From: Martelella limonii
GTDB taxonomy: Bacteria; Pseudomonadota; Alphaproteobacteria; Rhizobiales; Rhizobiaceae
DNA: 64,000 bases
Assembly: GCF_013344475.1 (NCBI RefSeq)
Contig: NZ_JABUOU010000001.1
Coordinates: forward strand, 434,001-498,000
Direction: 5' to 3'
Both the position numbers and the translations under genes were made by a program. Under the pieces are notes generated by a model. It did no database searches. It saw only the letters and a program-made list of their open reading frames with translations, and was not told where the DNA came from. This document shows, piece by piece, positions 50,126 to 58,411 of this stretch. Within the stretch, counting starts at the first letter, position 1, and each line of letters opens with the position of its first letter.

Positions 50126-50860
50126 TCAGGCGAGGTCCTGGGCCAGGCCGAGATGGCGCACGGCAGAGGACCAGTGGTCCCAGCCGCGGTTTATCTGCGC
50201 GCCGACCAGGTTGCCTGCGGCTTCGAGTTCGCCCTTCGTCATGTGCTTGATGTTTCCGATCTGAAGGCCGATCGTGTAGGCCTTGGCTTCCTGCTCCAGA
50301 TAGAAGGCGCGGAAGACGGTCTGCCGGATCGAGGTCCCGACATTCACGACCCCGTGACGGGCCATGATGACGGCGGGCGCGCTGCCGAGACTTTCGGCGA
50401 TGTCGGCGCAGACATCCGGGCTGCCGCCGAAGAGGTCGGTGTCATCGCCCTGCTTGTCGCGGATCTCGTAGACCGGCACGGATTCTCCGAGGAAGGCGCC
50501 CATATGGGTGACCGGACGCAGCGGCGTGTCGATGAAGCTGAAGGGCAGGACGGCCGGCGAATGCGTGTGAAGGACGCACATGACATCCGGGCGGGCCTTG
50601 TAGATCTCGCTATGGATATAGCGCTCCAGATAGGAGGGCCGATTGTCCGTTGTCTCGCCATCGAGCGTCAGGGTCTGGATGTCGGAGGTCGTGATCGTGT
50701 TGGGTGCAAGCTTTTGCGGCAGCAGGAACTGGTTCGGGTTTTCCGGGTCGCGGGCGCTGATATGTCCAAAGACATCCATGATGCCCTCGTTCACCAGAAT
50801 CCGTGTGGCCATCACCAGTTCCTGGATCGCGGTATCACGCGCTGTTGCTGTTTCAGACAT
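50126..50860 (-). CDS. Class II aldolase/adducin-family enzyme; probable HMPDC 4-decarboxylase
   Basis: A 244-residue metal enzyme. Metal ligands His98 and His100 are in [12 protein letters not shown] and His169 is in [10 protein letters not shown]. The N-terminal FGHISARDP is the family substrate loop. Relatives are fuculose-phosphate aldolases, but 3-hydroxy-2-methylpyridine-4,5-dicarboxylate (HMPDC) 4-decarboxylase of M. loti belongs to this family. Location next to the enzymes that make and use its substrate and product supports that role. It would form 2-methyl-3-hydroxypyridine-5-carboxylate. Activity is inferred by context and family. Confidence 0.84.
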   Translation of the reverse strand: MSETATARDTAIQELVMATRILVNEGIMDVFGHISARDPENPNQFLLPQKLAPNTITTSDIQTLTLDGETTDNRPSYLERYIHSEIYKARPDVMCVLHTHSPAVLPFSFIDTPLRPVTHMGAFLGESVPVYEIRDKQGDDTDLFGGSPDVCADIAESLGSAPAVIMARHGVVNVGTSIRQTVFRAFYLEQEAKAYTIGLQIGNIKHMTKGELEAAGNLVGAQINRGWDHWSSAVRHLGLAQDLA

Positions 50861-50930
50861 TGTTCAGGTCTCCTGTGGAAGAGCGGTCGCCGCGTGACCC
50901 TGGGCGGGACCACGCCGGCGAATGCGCCGT

Positions 50931-51386
50931 TTAGTTGGAATAGAGACCGACGATCCGGTTCTGCTCAATGATATTGTCCGCATAGGTGTTGAGAAATTCT
51001 TCGCGCGTGGGCGTGCCCTCGACATTTGTATCCAGCGCATAGACCCAGAAGTAGTAGTGATGGTCGCCGTGGCCGGCCGGCGGTTGCGGTCCATAATACT
51101 GCATGTCTCCGGCGCCATTGGGTCCCACGCGGAATTTCTCCTGCGCATCCGAAAGGTCGGTGGTTCCGGGATCGATGCCATAGACCGTCCAGTGGGTGAA
51201 ACCATGTGCGAGAGGGGCATCCGGATCATGGCAGATCACAGCCAGCTCCTTCGCGCCGTCCGGCACGCCGCTTACCGAAAGCTTCGGCAGCACATTGCCC
51301 TTGTCGCCGGCGTGTTTGTCGGCAAGGCGCGCAAGCGGAGCGAAATCGGAGGAGGTGATCTTCAGGTCTTTGATTTTCAGGGGCAT
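50931..51386 (-). CDS. PEBP / YbhB-like protein
   Basis: A 151-residue phosphatidylethanolamine-binding-protein fold. Conserved motifs are VICHDPDAPLAHGFTHWTVYGI (Asp-Pro-Asp-Ala-Pro ligand pocket) and YGPQPPAGHGDHHYYFWVYAL. No signal peptide is present. The start at 51386 follows GAAGGAAAC. Its function in the degradation operon is unknown: PEBP proteins bind small anions and could bind a pathway compound. It sits between the decarboxylase and the DUF1185 gene. Confidence 0.9.
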   Translation of the reverse strand: MPLKIKDLKITSSDFAPLARLADKHAGDKGNVLPKLSVSGVPDGAKELAVICHDPDAPLAHGFTHWTVYGIDPGTTDLSDAQEKFRVGPNGAGDMQYYGPQPPAGHGDHHYYFWVYALDTNVEGTPTREEFLNTYADNIIEQNRIVGLYSN

Positions 51387-51412
51387 GTTGTTTCCTTCAA
51401 ACTTTGGTGGCG

Positions 51413-52003
51413 TCAGGCTGTGGCCTTGAGGTCTGCAGTGGTTTTTCCGCCGACGCGCTGGTGCACGCGGCCGCCGGTCGCCACTGCGACGCATATCAGG
51501 ATTTCGTCAGGACGCGGGCCGTCCGGCGCGACGAAGGTGAAGGCGTCATAGTGGGAGCGGATATAGAGCTCGTCCTTGTGGGCGAGCGGAATATCGATGG
51601 CGGTGCCTGCCGAGGCGACCTTGCTGGCGGACGATATCCAGGCAGCGCCACCGCCGACGGCCTCGCGCAGCGGATCGCCAAAAACGGTGGTGACACAGGC
51701 CACGACATGTTCCTGCTCGCCGGCAACGCCTGCGATGCCGCCCTTGCCATAGCTTTCGACAGGACGACCGCCGAGCAGGGCGACAGCGCGTTCGCCAAGC
51801 GCATAGCCGATGGATGCGGAGGGACCGGTCAACGCGGAAAGGTCTGTCACGAACTTGCCTGCATAGGGGTTCTTGATGATGACAGCCGCCACGGCCTTGA
51901 CCAGAGGCGCCGTTGCATCGCCGCCATCGTGCAGCACTTCCTGGGTCGCACCGTACCAGCCGCGGACCTCGTAGTCATTTTCGACCTGGCTAGAGTAATT
52001 CAT
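51413..52003 (-). CDS. DUF1185 (amino acid synthesis family) protein
   Basis: A 196-residue protein of PF06684, a variant of the Bacillus chorismate-mutase fold for which structures were published with a suggested role in amino-acid metabolism. Visible family features are the DLSALTGPSASIGYALGERAVALLGGRPVESYGKG region and GVAGEQEHVVAC. It occurs between the PEBP gene and the ring-opening monooxygenase gene, at minus-strand spacing typical of an operon. A step on the acyclic or ring product of vitamin B6 catabolism is conceivable; nothing in the sequence proves it. Confidence 0.85.
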   Translation of the reverse strand: MNYSSQVENDYEVRGWYGATQEVLHDGGDATAPLVKAVAAVIIKNPYAGKFVTDLSALTGPSASIGYALGERAVALLGGRPVESYGKGGIAGVAGEQEHVVACVTTVFGDPLREAVGGGAAWISSASKVASAGTAIDIPLAHKDELYIRSHYDAFTFVAPDGPRPDEILICVAVATGGRVHQRVGGKTTADLKATA

Positions 52004-52039
52004 GAATGTCTCCTGTAGAGATGATGGGGGCTGTTGCTT

Positions 52040-53179
52040 TTATTGGGGCCACGAGTAGACGCGGTTGATCGGGTCGAAGCGGGCGGCGGTCAGGGCTTCC
52101 GGGGTAAAGCCGTTGCCATAGGACATGGTGCGGTTGGCAGCATGACCCGCAGACAGCTTCTGCGTGAGGTCGGTGATCGAACGCACCGATTTTTCCCAAT
52201 CGACAATCGCATCTTCGAGCGTGTGACCCTTCTCGACGTCCTGCGCGAGGGTGAAGGCATTGACCATGCCGCAGCCGGCACCCTGCGCCAGCGCCGGGCA
52301 CATGGCGTGGGCGGCATCGCCGACGAGGGCGACCTTGCCGCGCGACCAGGTCTCGAGCTTGGTGGTCTGGTAGGTATCGTAGCGCGCGTCCTTGATCTTG
52401 GCGGCGTCGACCAGGCAGGGTTCGAGGAAGGGGAACATTTCCATCCAGACCTCAAGATCGAGCGGCACGCGCGAACCGCGCGGATCTGCGGAAGGCGCCA
52501 TCAGGCCGAGATAGAGCTCCCGGTCGTTGCAGGGGGAGTAGAGGATGCGCTGCACCCGCGGCCAGTGGTTCCACATGTCGATGGTGTTGTCCCATTCGCC
52601 ATGGCCGAGCTTGTCCTTGTGGCGCGGCACGATCAGGCGGATGATGCCGTCGGTCGCACCCCAGCGTTCCTGCTCGAAGCCGAGGGAATCGCGGACCTTG
52701 GAGCCGACGCCGTCGGCGCCCACGATCAGATCGCCTTCAAGCACCTCACCCGAGGCGAGTTTCAGCGTGCCGGAAGCCTCCGCGCCGACCGCCTCGGAAT
52801 TCGTGCGGATATCGACGCCGACCTCGCGGGCGCGGTTTGCGAGCGCATCGTGCAGATGGGCGCGGGTCATGATGCGCCACGGCAGACCGTTGAACGTCTC
52901 CTTCGACACGGTCTTGTTGTGCATCCAGGTCTCATAGGCCGGGGGCGTGAAGGAGTCTTCGAGAACCTCATTCAGGCAGCCGATGCCTTCCAGAACCCTC
53001 AGGCCATTGTGCCAGAGATAGATGCCCGCGCCAAATGCGCGCAGTTCCGGGCTTCGTTCATGAAGGACCACGTCCCAGCCGTTCTGGCGCAGGGCGATGG
53101 CGGCCGTGAGGCCGGAAAAACCGCCGCCCGCAACCTGCGCGACCCGTGTCTTGCCGGTGGTTTTGTTGATGCTGACCAT
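52040..53179 (-). CDS. FAD monooxygenase; probable 2-methyl-3-hydroxypyridine-5-carboxylate oxygenase
   Basis: A 379-residue flavoprotein of the PHBH class. The N-terminal dinucleotide fold is QVAGGGFSGLTAAIALRQ, the FAD/NADPH site has DLIVGADGVGSKVRDSL, and GDAAHAMCPALAQGAGCGM is the flavin ribityl motif. The length equals the known M. loti ring-opening oxygenase as I recall it (379 residues). It would hydroxylate and open the pyridine ring to (E)-2-(acetamidomethylene)succinate. The next gene is a fitting hydrolase. A salicylate- or hydroxybenzoate-type hydroxylase is the sequence-only alternative. Start chosen at ATG 53179 (MVSINKTTGK). Confidence 0.88.
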   Translation of the reverse strand: MVSINKTTGKTRVAQVAGGGFSGLTAAIALRQNGWDVVLHERSPELRAFGAGIYLWHNGLRVLEGIGCLNEVLEDSFTPPAYETWMHNKTVSKETFNGLPWRIMTRAHLHDALANRAREVGVDIRTNSEAVGAEASGTLKLASGEVLEGDLIVGADGVGSKVRDSLGFEQERWGATDGIIRLIVPRHKDKLGHGEWDNTIDMWNHWPRVQRILYSPCNDRELYLGLMAPSADPRGSRVPLDLEVWMEMFPFLEPCLVDAAKIKDARYDTYQTTKLETWSRGKVALVGDAAHAMCPALAQGAGCGMVNAFTLAQDVEKGHTLEDAIVDWEKSVRSITDLTQKLSAGHAANRTMSYGNGFTPEALTAARFDPINRVYSWPQ

Positions 53180-53219
53180 TTCACTGTTCCTGTTGGTTCT
53201 TATTCGGTACGGCGACAGC

Positions 53220-54050
53220 TCAGCCGTCGATGAAATTGCGGATCGCGCCAATCGTGACCTCGGCATTGGTCTCGTTCACGTAGTGATCGGCGCCAGGCAC
53301 GACGACGATCGGCAGGTCCGGGCGCAAGGCATGGGTCTTCTTAAGCGCGTCAGCGGAGACAAGCTTGCTGTTCGCGCCGCGCATGATCAGGACCGGGCGG
53401 GCCACATCGCGGTAAGCCGGGGCGAGGTCTGCGCGCAGGCCCTCGGCCGTCTGCGCCATGGCGGATGGCGAGGCGAGGGGGCGCAGGCCGTCTGCCGCTT
53501 GGGCGTAGCCGCTTTCGGCGCGAACGCGAATGGCGGGAGCCGGAATGTTCGGATAGCGATTGGCGAGATAGGCGGCGACGGCATCGGTATCGGCGAAGGC
53601 CTGGTCGCCCGCGTTCACCCGTGCGGAGAGCGAGGCGAAGACCTCATCCTCGATAAAGGGCGTAAAGTCGATGGCGACGACCGAGCGCACCAGTTCGGGA
53701 CGGCGTGCGGCGGCGGTGACGGCGTTGCGCGATCCGAGCGAGTGTCCGACCAGGATGGCGCGGCCGATGTCGAGCGTCTCGATCAGCGATGCGATGTCGT
53801 CTGCATAGTCAGCGGCGTCATAGCCGGTTTGCGGCTTGTCCGAATGCCCATGGCCGCGCTGGTCCACCGCCACCGTCGTGAACCGGTCAGAAAAGGCTGC
53901 CATCAGCGGACCGAAAACGGCCGAGTTCGCGGTGATCCCGTGGAAGAACAGCATGAGCGGGCCGCTGCCTCCGATGCGCACGTTCAGGGTGAGGCGGCCT
54001 GTGTCGATGCGGCGCACTTCATAGCGACTGAGGGTGGGGCTTTCCGCCAT
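53220..54050 (-). CDS. Alpha/beta hydrolase; probable (E)-2-(acetamidomethylene)succinate hydrolase
   Basis: A 276-residue alpha/beta hydrolase. The nucleophile elbow VGHSLGSRN puts Ser at residue 104, and the catalytic His is His256 in PGADHYVNE. The oxyanion segment is FFHGITANS. Both catalytic positions are close to the corresponding M. loti vitamin-B6 hydrolase as I remember it. The reaction yields succinic semialdehyde, acetate, ammonia and CO2, so the pathway ends in central metabolism. It is the first gene of the minus-strand operon and faces a divergent GntR gene across 195 bases. Confidence 0.87.
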   Translation of the reverse strand: MAESPTLSRYEVRRIDTGRLTLNVRIGGSGPLMLFFHGITANSAVFGPLMAAFSDRFTTVAVDQRGHGHSDKPQTGYDAADYADDIASLIETLDIGRAILVGHSLGSRNAVTAAARRPELVRSVVAIDFTPFIEDEVFASLSARVNAGDQAFADTDAVAAYLANRYPNIPAPAIRVRAESGYAQAADGLRPLASPSAMAQTAEGLRADLAPAYRDVARPVLIMRGANSKLVSADALKKTHALRPDLPIVVVPGADHYVNETNAEVTIGAIRNFIDG

Positions 54051-54055
54051 TTAGA

Positions 54056-54099
54056 GGTTCCCTTGACGTTTTTATTTGTTTGTATGGCGTCAGGGAACC
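54056..54099. promoter_or_regulatory. Inverted repeat in the hydrolase/GntR divergent promoter region
   Basis: GGTTCCCTTGACG (54056-54068) and CGTCAGGGAACC (54088-54099) are inverted copies with one extra T. The left arm overlaps the ribosome site of the hydrolase gene. It could be a regulator-binding site or an RNA hairpin. Confidence 0.4.
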
Positions 54100-54114
54100 A
54101 TGCCCGTTATTAGC

Positions 54115-54159
54115 TGTCAATAAGATTGTAAGACATTCAGCCGTTAATTATTACAGACA
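54115..54159. promoter_or_regulatory. Candidate GntR operator region
   Basis: TTGTAAGACAT at 54126-54136 has the T-x-G-T-x3-A-C-x-A/T spacing of FadR-type GntR operators. Flanking words are TGTCAATAAG on its left and ACAGACA on its right. Similar words (TTGTC, ATAAG, GACAGACAA) recur upstream of the second GntR gene at 58030-58064. Confidence 0.35.
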
Positions 54160-54245
54160 GGAACATGGCCCGTGCTATCCTCTGCGCGCCCGTTCGTGTA
54201 GAAAAAGCCAAGGGATTTGAATTTGAAGAGCCTTAAGGAAACGCG

Positions 54246-54917
54246 ATGAACTCTGGTCTGAATCTCCGGATCACGCCAAGAACCGTACAGCAGCAGACGA
54301 TTGAAAAGCTCAGGCTGGCCATCATTGCAGGGGTGTTCCCGCCAGGGAGCCGCCTGGTTGAAAGCCAGCTCTGCGCCCAGCTCGGGATCAGCCGTCCTTC
54401 CTTGCGCGAGGCGTTGCGGAGCCTACAGGCGGAGCGTCTGATCGAGATCATTCCGAACCGCGGTCCCTTCGTTCCCAAGCTTTCCTGGGAGGAAGCAACC
54501 GAGATCTACGATGTGCGCGAAATGCTGGAAGTCGTGGCGGTGGGGCGTTGCGCCGAACGGATCAAACCCGATCAGGTCAAGGAGCTGGAAAGGGCGCTGA
54601 AAGCATTCGAACGCGCCCAGAAAAGCGGTGACAGCCTCGAACTGGTGACCACGGCGGCTGAATTCTACGCGATCATTCTGGCCAATTGCGGCAACGCGAT
54701 CCTCGAGGAAGTCCATCGCGGGCTTGTGGCGCGGATCAGCTTTTTTCGCGGTCGTTCCATGTCGCTCAATGGTCGCGCGCTGGACAGCCTCCACGAGATG
54801 CGCGACATCTACAGGGCGATCGCGGCGGGTGACGAAGCGGGTGCGCGGGAGGCGGCAAAGCACCATCTGCACCGCGCCAAGGCGGCCGCCAAACATGCGA
54901 TGGAGGACGAGGCCTGA
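54246..54917 (+). CDS. GntR/FadR-type regulator, probable PyrR of vitamin B6 degradation
   Basis: A 223-residue transcription factor. A winged HTH at ~14-80 (GVFPPGSRLVESQLCAQLGISRPSLREALRSLQ) precedes an FCD ligand domain with AAEFYAIILANCGN and a metal-site His in HHLHRA near the C-terminus. It is divergent from the hydrolase and flanked on the other side by the carboxymuconolactone-decarboxylase-like and GMC oxidase genes. In M. loti a GntR-family regulator (PyrR) of the pathway occupies the same place between these enzyme genes, as I recall. It is paralogous to the GntR gene at 57278-57949. Confidence 0.88.
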   Translation: MNSGLNLRITPRTVQQQTIEKLRLAIIAGVFPPGSRLVESQLCAQLGISRPSLREALRSLQAERLIEIIPNRGPFVPKLSWEEATEIYDVREMLEVVAVGRCAERIKPDQVKELERALKAFERAQKSGDSLELVTTAAEFYAIILANCGNAILEEVHRGLVARISFFRGRSMSLNGRALDSLHEMRDIYRAIAAGDEAGAREAAKHHLHRAKAAAKHAMEDEA

Positions 54918-55018
54918 CTTTTCCGGCCTTCTGAAGCGGCCCGATCATGGCGCAAAAACGTGCGCCTTGCCTGATTTTCAGCCTCGCCTTGCCCTGTTTC
55001 GGGCGAAAATAGTGCTGC

Positions 55019-55399
55019 TCACTGGTCCTCCAGAACCTTGCGCGCCGCACGGAAGCACTCAAGCGCCTGAGGCACCCCGCAATAGATCGCGACCACATGA
55101 ATGATGGCGCGGATTTCTTCCTTGGATACGCCGTTGTTGATTGCGCCCTGGCAGTGCAGCTCCCATTCATGCATCTTGCCGAGCGCGCCGATCATGGCGA
55201 GGTTCATCATCGAGCGTGTCTTTGGGGGGATCACATCGTCCGCCCAGCCAAATCCCCAGCACCATGCCGTCATCGCCTCCTGGAATGGCCGGGTGAAATC
55301 GTCGGCAGCCGCAAGGTTCTTCTCGACATAATCGGCGCCGAGCGTGGCTTTGCGCTGCTCAAGGCCCTTCAAGAACAGGTCTTCGTCAAAAACGCTCAT
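55019..55399 (-). CDS. Carboxymuconolactone-decarboxylase-like protein
   Basis: A 126-residue all-helical protein of the CMD/AhpD fold. The pattern WADDVIPPKTRSMMNLAMIGALGKMHEWELHCQGAINNGVSKEEI, then IHVVAIYCGVPQALECFRAA, is typical of gamma-carboxymuconolactone decarboxylases. There is one Cys in the HCQGA segment rather than the CxxC of AhpD peroxidases. It lies 22 bases after the stop-to-start gap of the GMC oxidase on the same strand, so it is co-transcribed with it. Its role in vitamin B6 degradation is not known to me. Confidence 0.85.
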   Translation of the reverse strand: MSVFDEDLFLKGLEQRKATLGADYVEKNLAAADDFTRPFQEAMTAWCWGFGWADDVIPPKTRSMMNLAMIGALGKMHEWELHCQGAINNGVSKEEIRAIIHVVAIYCGVPQALECFRAARKVLEDQ

Positions 55400-55421
55400 C
55401 TGATTGTCCCTTCTTCTTCTC

Positions 55422-56963
55422 TCAGTCGGCTGAGGTTATCGCGCGGGCAAAGCTCTCGGCAATTGCAAGGACGGCGGCGTGGATCGGACCGGCCGTCAGG
55501 CTGGGTATGACGGAGGCGTCGACCACATGAAGGTTGTCGAGCGCCTTAAGCCGAAGATCCGGATCGACGACGGCATCGTCGCCGCTGCCCATCCTGCAGG
55601 TGCCGCAGGGGTGGTGATGGGTAATGGCTGCCTTCGCAATGAAAGCGTCGATCTCTTCCCTGCTTCCGAGCGGGCCGGGGAGCAATTCGTGATCGCGCCA
55701 TTCGGCAAGCCCGTCCGATTGTCCGATCGCCCGGGCCGCCGCGAGAGCCTTGCGGAACATGTCGCGGTCATGGCCGGTCTGCAGATAGGCCGGGTCGATG
55801 ATCAGCCGGTCGCTGAGGTCCGGTCCGCTGATGCTGAGGCTGCCACGGCTGGTCGGGTGGGTGACGCCGAACAGCAACGAATAGGCGGTTCCCGGGGCGG
55901 GTGCCTGAAAGCATTCGGACAGGATCGGCGCGACCCCGCAGCCGACCACGATTTCGGGCCGTCCCGTGGCGGCAAAGTCATCGGCCCGCATATAAGCCAT
56001 CGATTCGGAGTGTTGAAGGCGCGATGCGGGCAGGTGTTTACGGGTCGCATAAAGATTGCCGGCGCCCAAAAGATGATCCTGCAGGTTGCGGCCGATCCCC
56101 GGCATGTCGATCAGGCAATCGACGGACGCGGCATCGAGCACGTCCTTCGGTCCGATGCCGGAGCGCATCAGCAGGGCAGGGCTTTCCAGAGCGCCAGCGC
56201 ACAGGATGACCTGATCGGCAGATAAGGCGACCGAGCCTTGCGGTCCGGCGCATTCGATCAGGTGAACACGGCTGCCGTCCATGACCAGCCGACGAGCCCG
56301 CAATCCGGTGATGATCCTGAGGTTGTCGCGTTGGCGCACCTCCGGCGTCAGCCAGGCTTCCGCGACCGTGACGCGGCGTCCGTCGCGGATGTTCAGGGAG
56401 TTGGGCGTGACACCGACCATCCGGCCATCATTGTGGTCCGGAAGCCGCGGCAGGCCGAGCGAAACGCCGGTCTCGATGAATGCGCGGGTGAGTGGGCTTA
56501 CCTCTTCGTCCGGCATGTAGATGGGGAGGGGGCCGCCATCCTCGCTGTCAGGCCGGTCTTCGATCGCCTCGAAGACCGGTTGAAGCGCGTTCCAGCTCCA
56601 GCGGCTGTCGCCGGTCGCATCGACCCATGCCTGATAGTCTTCAGGATGCCCGCGCATGTAGCCCATGGCATGCAGGCAGCTCGATCCGCCGATCAGACGC
56701 CCTCGCGCCCAATGGTGCACCCTGCCATGCGTTCCGGATTGCGGTTCCGTGAGGTAGTCCCAGTCATAGGCGCGGCCCTGAAGCGCAGGCCAGGCCGAGG
56801 GCACCCAGATATCGGGGTCGGAGGCTTCCTCGCCGGCCTCGACCAGCAGTACGCTGCGCGCGGGATTTTCGCTCAACCGGGCAGCGAGCAGACTGCCGGC
56901 GGAACCGCCGCCGATGATGATCACGTCGGCAGACGCCCGTTCCATCGCATGATCGCCGGTCAT
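55422..56963 (-). CDS. GMC oxidoreductase; probable pyridoxine 4-oxidase
   Basis: A 513-residue FAD enzyme starting at ATG 56963 after AAAGGGCG. FAD motif VIIIGGGSAGSLLAARLS, signature RGRLIGGSSCLHAMGYMRG and catalytic THHHPCGTCRMG are present. The usual second catalytic residue (Asn or His) is replaced by Pro in LTAGPIHAAV; the other GMC enzyme here has Asn at the aligned position. Published pyridoxine 4-oxidase from M. loti has this Pro, as I recall, and the distance of 42 residues from the last His fits. It would oxidise pyridoxine to pyridoxal, with H2O2 as by-product. Generic choline-dehydrogenase-like activity is the alternative. Confidence 0.85.
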   Translation of the reverse strand: MTGDHAMERASADVIIIGGGSAGSLLAARLSENPARSVLLVEAGEEASDPDIWVPSAWPALQGRAYDWDYLTEPQSGTHGRVHHWARGRLIGGSSCLHAMGYMRGHPEDYQAWVDATGDSRWSWNALQPVFEAIEDRPDSEDGGPLPIYMPDEEVSPLTRAFIETGVSLGLPRLPDHNDGRMVGVTPNSLNIRDGRRVTVAEAWLTPEVRQRDNLRIITGLRARRLVMDGSRVHLIECAGPQGSVALSADQVILCAGALESPALLMRSGIGPKDVLDAASVDCLIDMPGIGRNLQDHLLGAGNLYATRKHLPASRLQHSESMAYMRADDFAATGRPEIVVGCGVAPILSECFQAPAPGTAYSLLFGVTHPTSRGSLSISGPDLSDRLIIDPAYLQTGHDRDMFRKALAAARAIGQSDGLAEWRDHELLPGPLGSREEIDAFIAKAAITHHHPCGTCRMGSGDDAVVDPDLRLKALDNLHVVDASVIPSLTAGPIHAAVLAIAESFARAITSAD

Positions 56964-57277
56964 TGCCACGCCCTTTCGGCGCTGGCTGCGCTGGAGCCGT
57001 CGTTGCGCGCGCGCGGCGCACCAGTGACGGATGGCGCTGGCATGCGGCCCACGCACTGTCTGGTTTCGAATGTCATGGCGATCCCCTCTTGATTGGGCCA
57101 GGGCGATGGTGCCGGAGGCGCGAACAGTTCCGGTCGCAACCGGATGACCGAAGCTGCCCTGGCTATGTGTTATTGCCTGCGTCGGACTGGAGAGACTTCG
57201 TCCTCCATCCCTTGTCCCCGAAGGCCTTCAAGCAATTCAGGACGGAAAACCGTGTTGGCACTTTCCCTTGAAATGCC
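56964..57277. other. Gap between the GMC oxidase and the second GntR gene
   Basis: This 314-base stretch contains no gene. It should hold the promoter of the oxidase/CMD pair. I see no strong inverted repeat. Confidence 0.5.
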
Positions 57278-57949
57278 TCAGCTCCCGCCATCCATGGATC
57301 TCTTCGTCGCTGCCATCGCCTCCAGGATGTGCTTTTTCGAGGCTTTCCTGGCAGCTTTTTCATCGCCTGCGACGATGGCTTCGTAGATTTCCTTCATCTC
57401 TGCGAGGCTCTTTTCAGCGCGCCCTTCCAGCGACATCGAGCGCGAGCGGAAAAGGCTGATTCTGGCGACCAGACCCCGGTGGATTTCCTCCAGGATCGGA
57501 TTTCCGCAATTTGCGAGAATGACTGAATAGAAGTCCGCGGCTGTGGTGACCCGCGCCAGGCTGTCCTTGCTCGAAGCAGCCTTTTCGAAGGCATGAAGCG
57601 CGTTCCTGAGCGCCTGCAATTGCGCCTCGGAAATCCTCTGCGAACAGCGTCCCGCCGCCTCGACTTCCAGCAATTCGCGGACCTCGTAGATGGCTGTAAC
57701 CTCTTCCCATGTCAGGGCGGGCACCGAAGGGCCCCGGTTCGGCACGATATCGATCAGGCGTTCGGCCGCCAGGCTGCGCAAGGCTTCCCGCAGGGAAGGG
57801 CGGCTGATGCCGAGCTGCACGCACAGCTGGCTCTCGATCAGACGGCTTCCCGGTTCGAAAACGCCGGAGAAAATTGCAAGCCGGAGCTTCTCGACCGTCT
57901 CCTGCTGCACCGTGCGCGGCAAGACTCGTAAATCCAGGTCTGGCGGCAT
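57278..57949 (-). CDS. Second GntR/FadR-type regulator, paralogue of the one at 54246
   Basis: A 223-residue protein, the same length as the first GntR protein and clearly similar throughout: the HTH SRLIESQLCVQLGISRPSLREALRSLA differs at few positions, and the FCD domain repeats AADFYSVILANCGNPILEEIHRGLVARIS. The start at 57949 (MPPDLDLRVLP) is chosen because the family begins near this point. The ligand is unknown; a duplicated regulator could respond to a different pathway intermediate or feed the ABC importer operon. It lies upstream of the oxidase on the same strand. Confidence 0.88.
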   Translation of the reverse strand: MPPDLDLRVLPRTVQQETVEKLRLAIFSGVFEPGSRLIESQLCVQLGISRPSLREALRSLAAERLIDIVPNRGPSVPALTWEEVTAIYEVRELLEVEAAGRCSQRISEAQLQALRNALHAFEKAASSKDSLARVTTAADFYSVILANCGNPILEEIHRGLVARISLFRSRSMSLEGRAEKSLAEMKEIYEAIVAGDEKAARKASKKHILEAMAATKRSMDGGS

Positions 57950-58411
57950 TTCTGGATACCTCGTGAAACCGGGAATTACCGGAAGCGAATTGGGCAATGA
58001 CAGGCAAATTTGATCGTGTGAATGCCTTCTTGTCAACTCATAAGAATGAAAGAATGACAGACAATCTGCTTGACGTGTTTCAGGTTTATGTCATCCTTCC
58101 CCCGATGATTGAAACCGGGGCAGGGCTTGGAAAACATGGCGGCAGTCGCCTCCAGCGAAGATATGCACAGGGGTCGTGTCGAGGCGGGTCGCACTGCTTC
58201 GGGCGTCCGTGACAGCGTGGACGGCCTGCTCCCCGCCTCTCAGGGCGTCACCGCAGGATGGGCCCTCCCGGCACCACAGTTAGCCCGCGCTGGCAACGGT
58301 GTGACGGTGTCAGGCCCAAGCGGGAGCAGTCCTCGCGGCGTACCGGACGGCTGCTGCGGATCTCATGCGTCAACGCAGCGCGCCGTGTCTCTTCGGAAAA
58401 TCGGGTCGGGC
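57950..58411. other. Upstream region of the second GntR gene
   Basis: This 462-base region contains the promoter of the minus-strand GntR gene. It has the words TTGTC (58030-58034) and GACAGACAA (58056-58064), which echo those upstream of the first GntR gene. Frames on the + strand overlap the following small exported-protein gene in antisense and are not supported. Confidence 0.5.
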
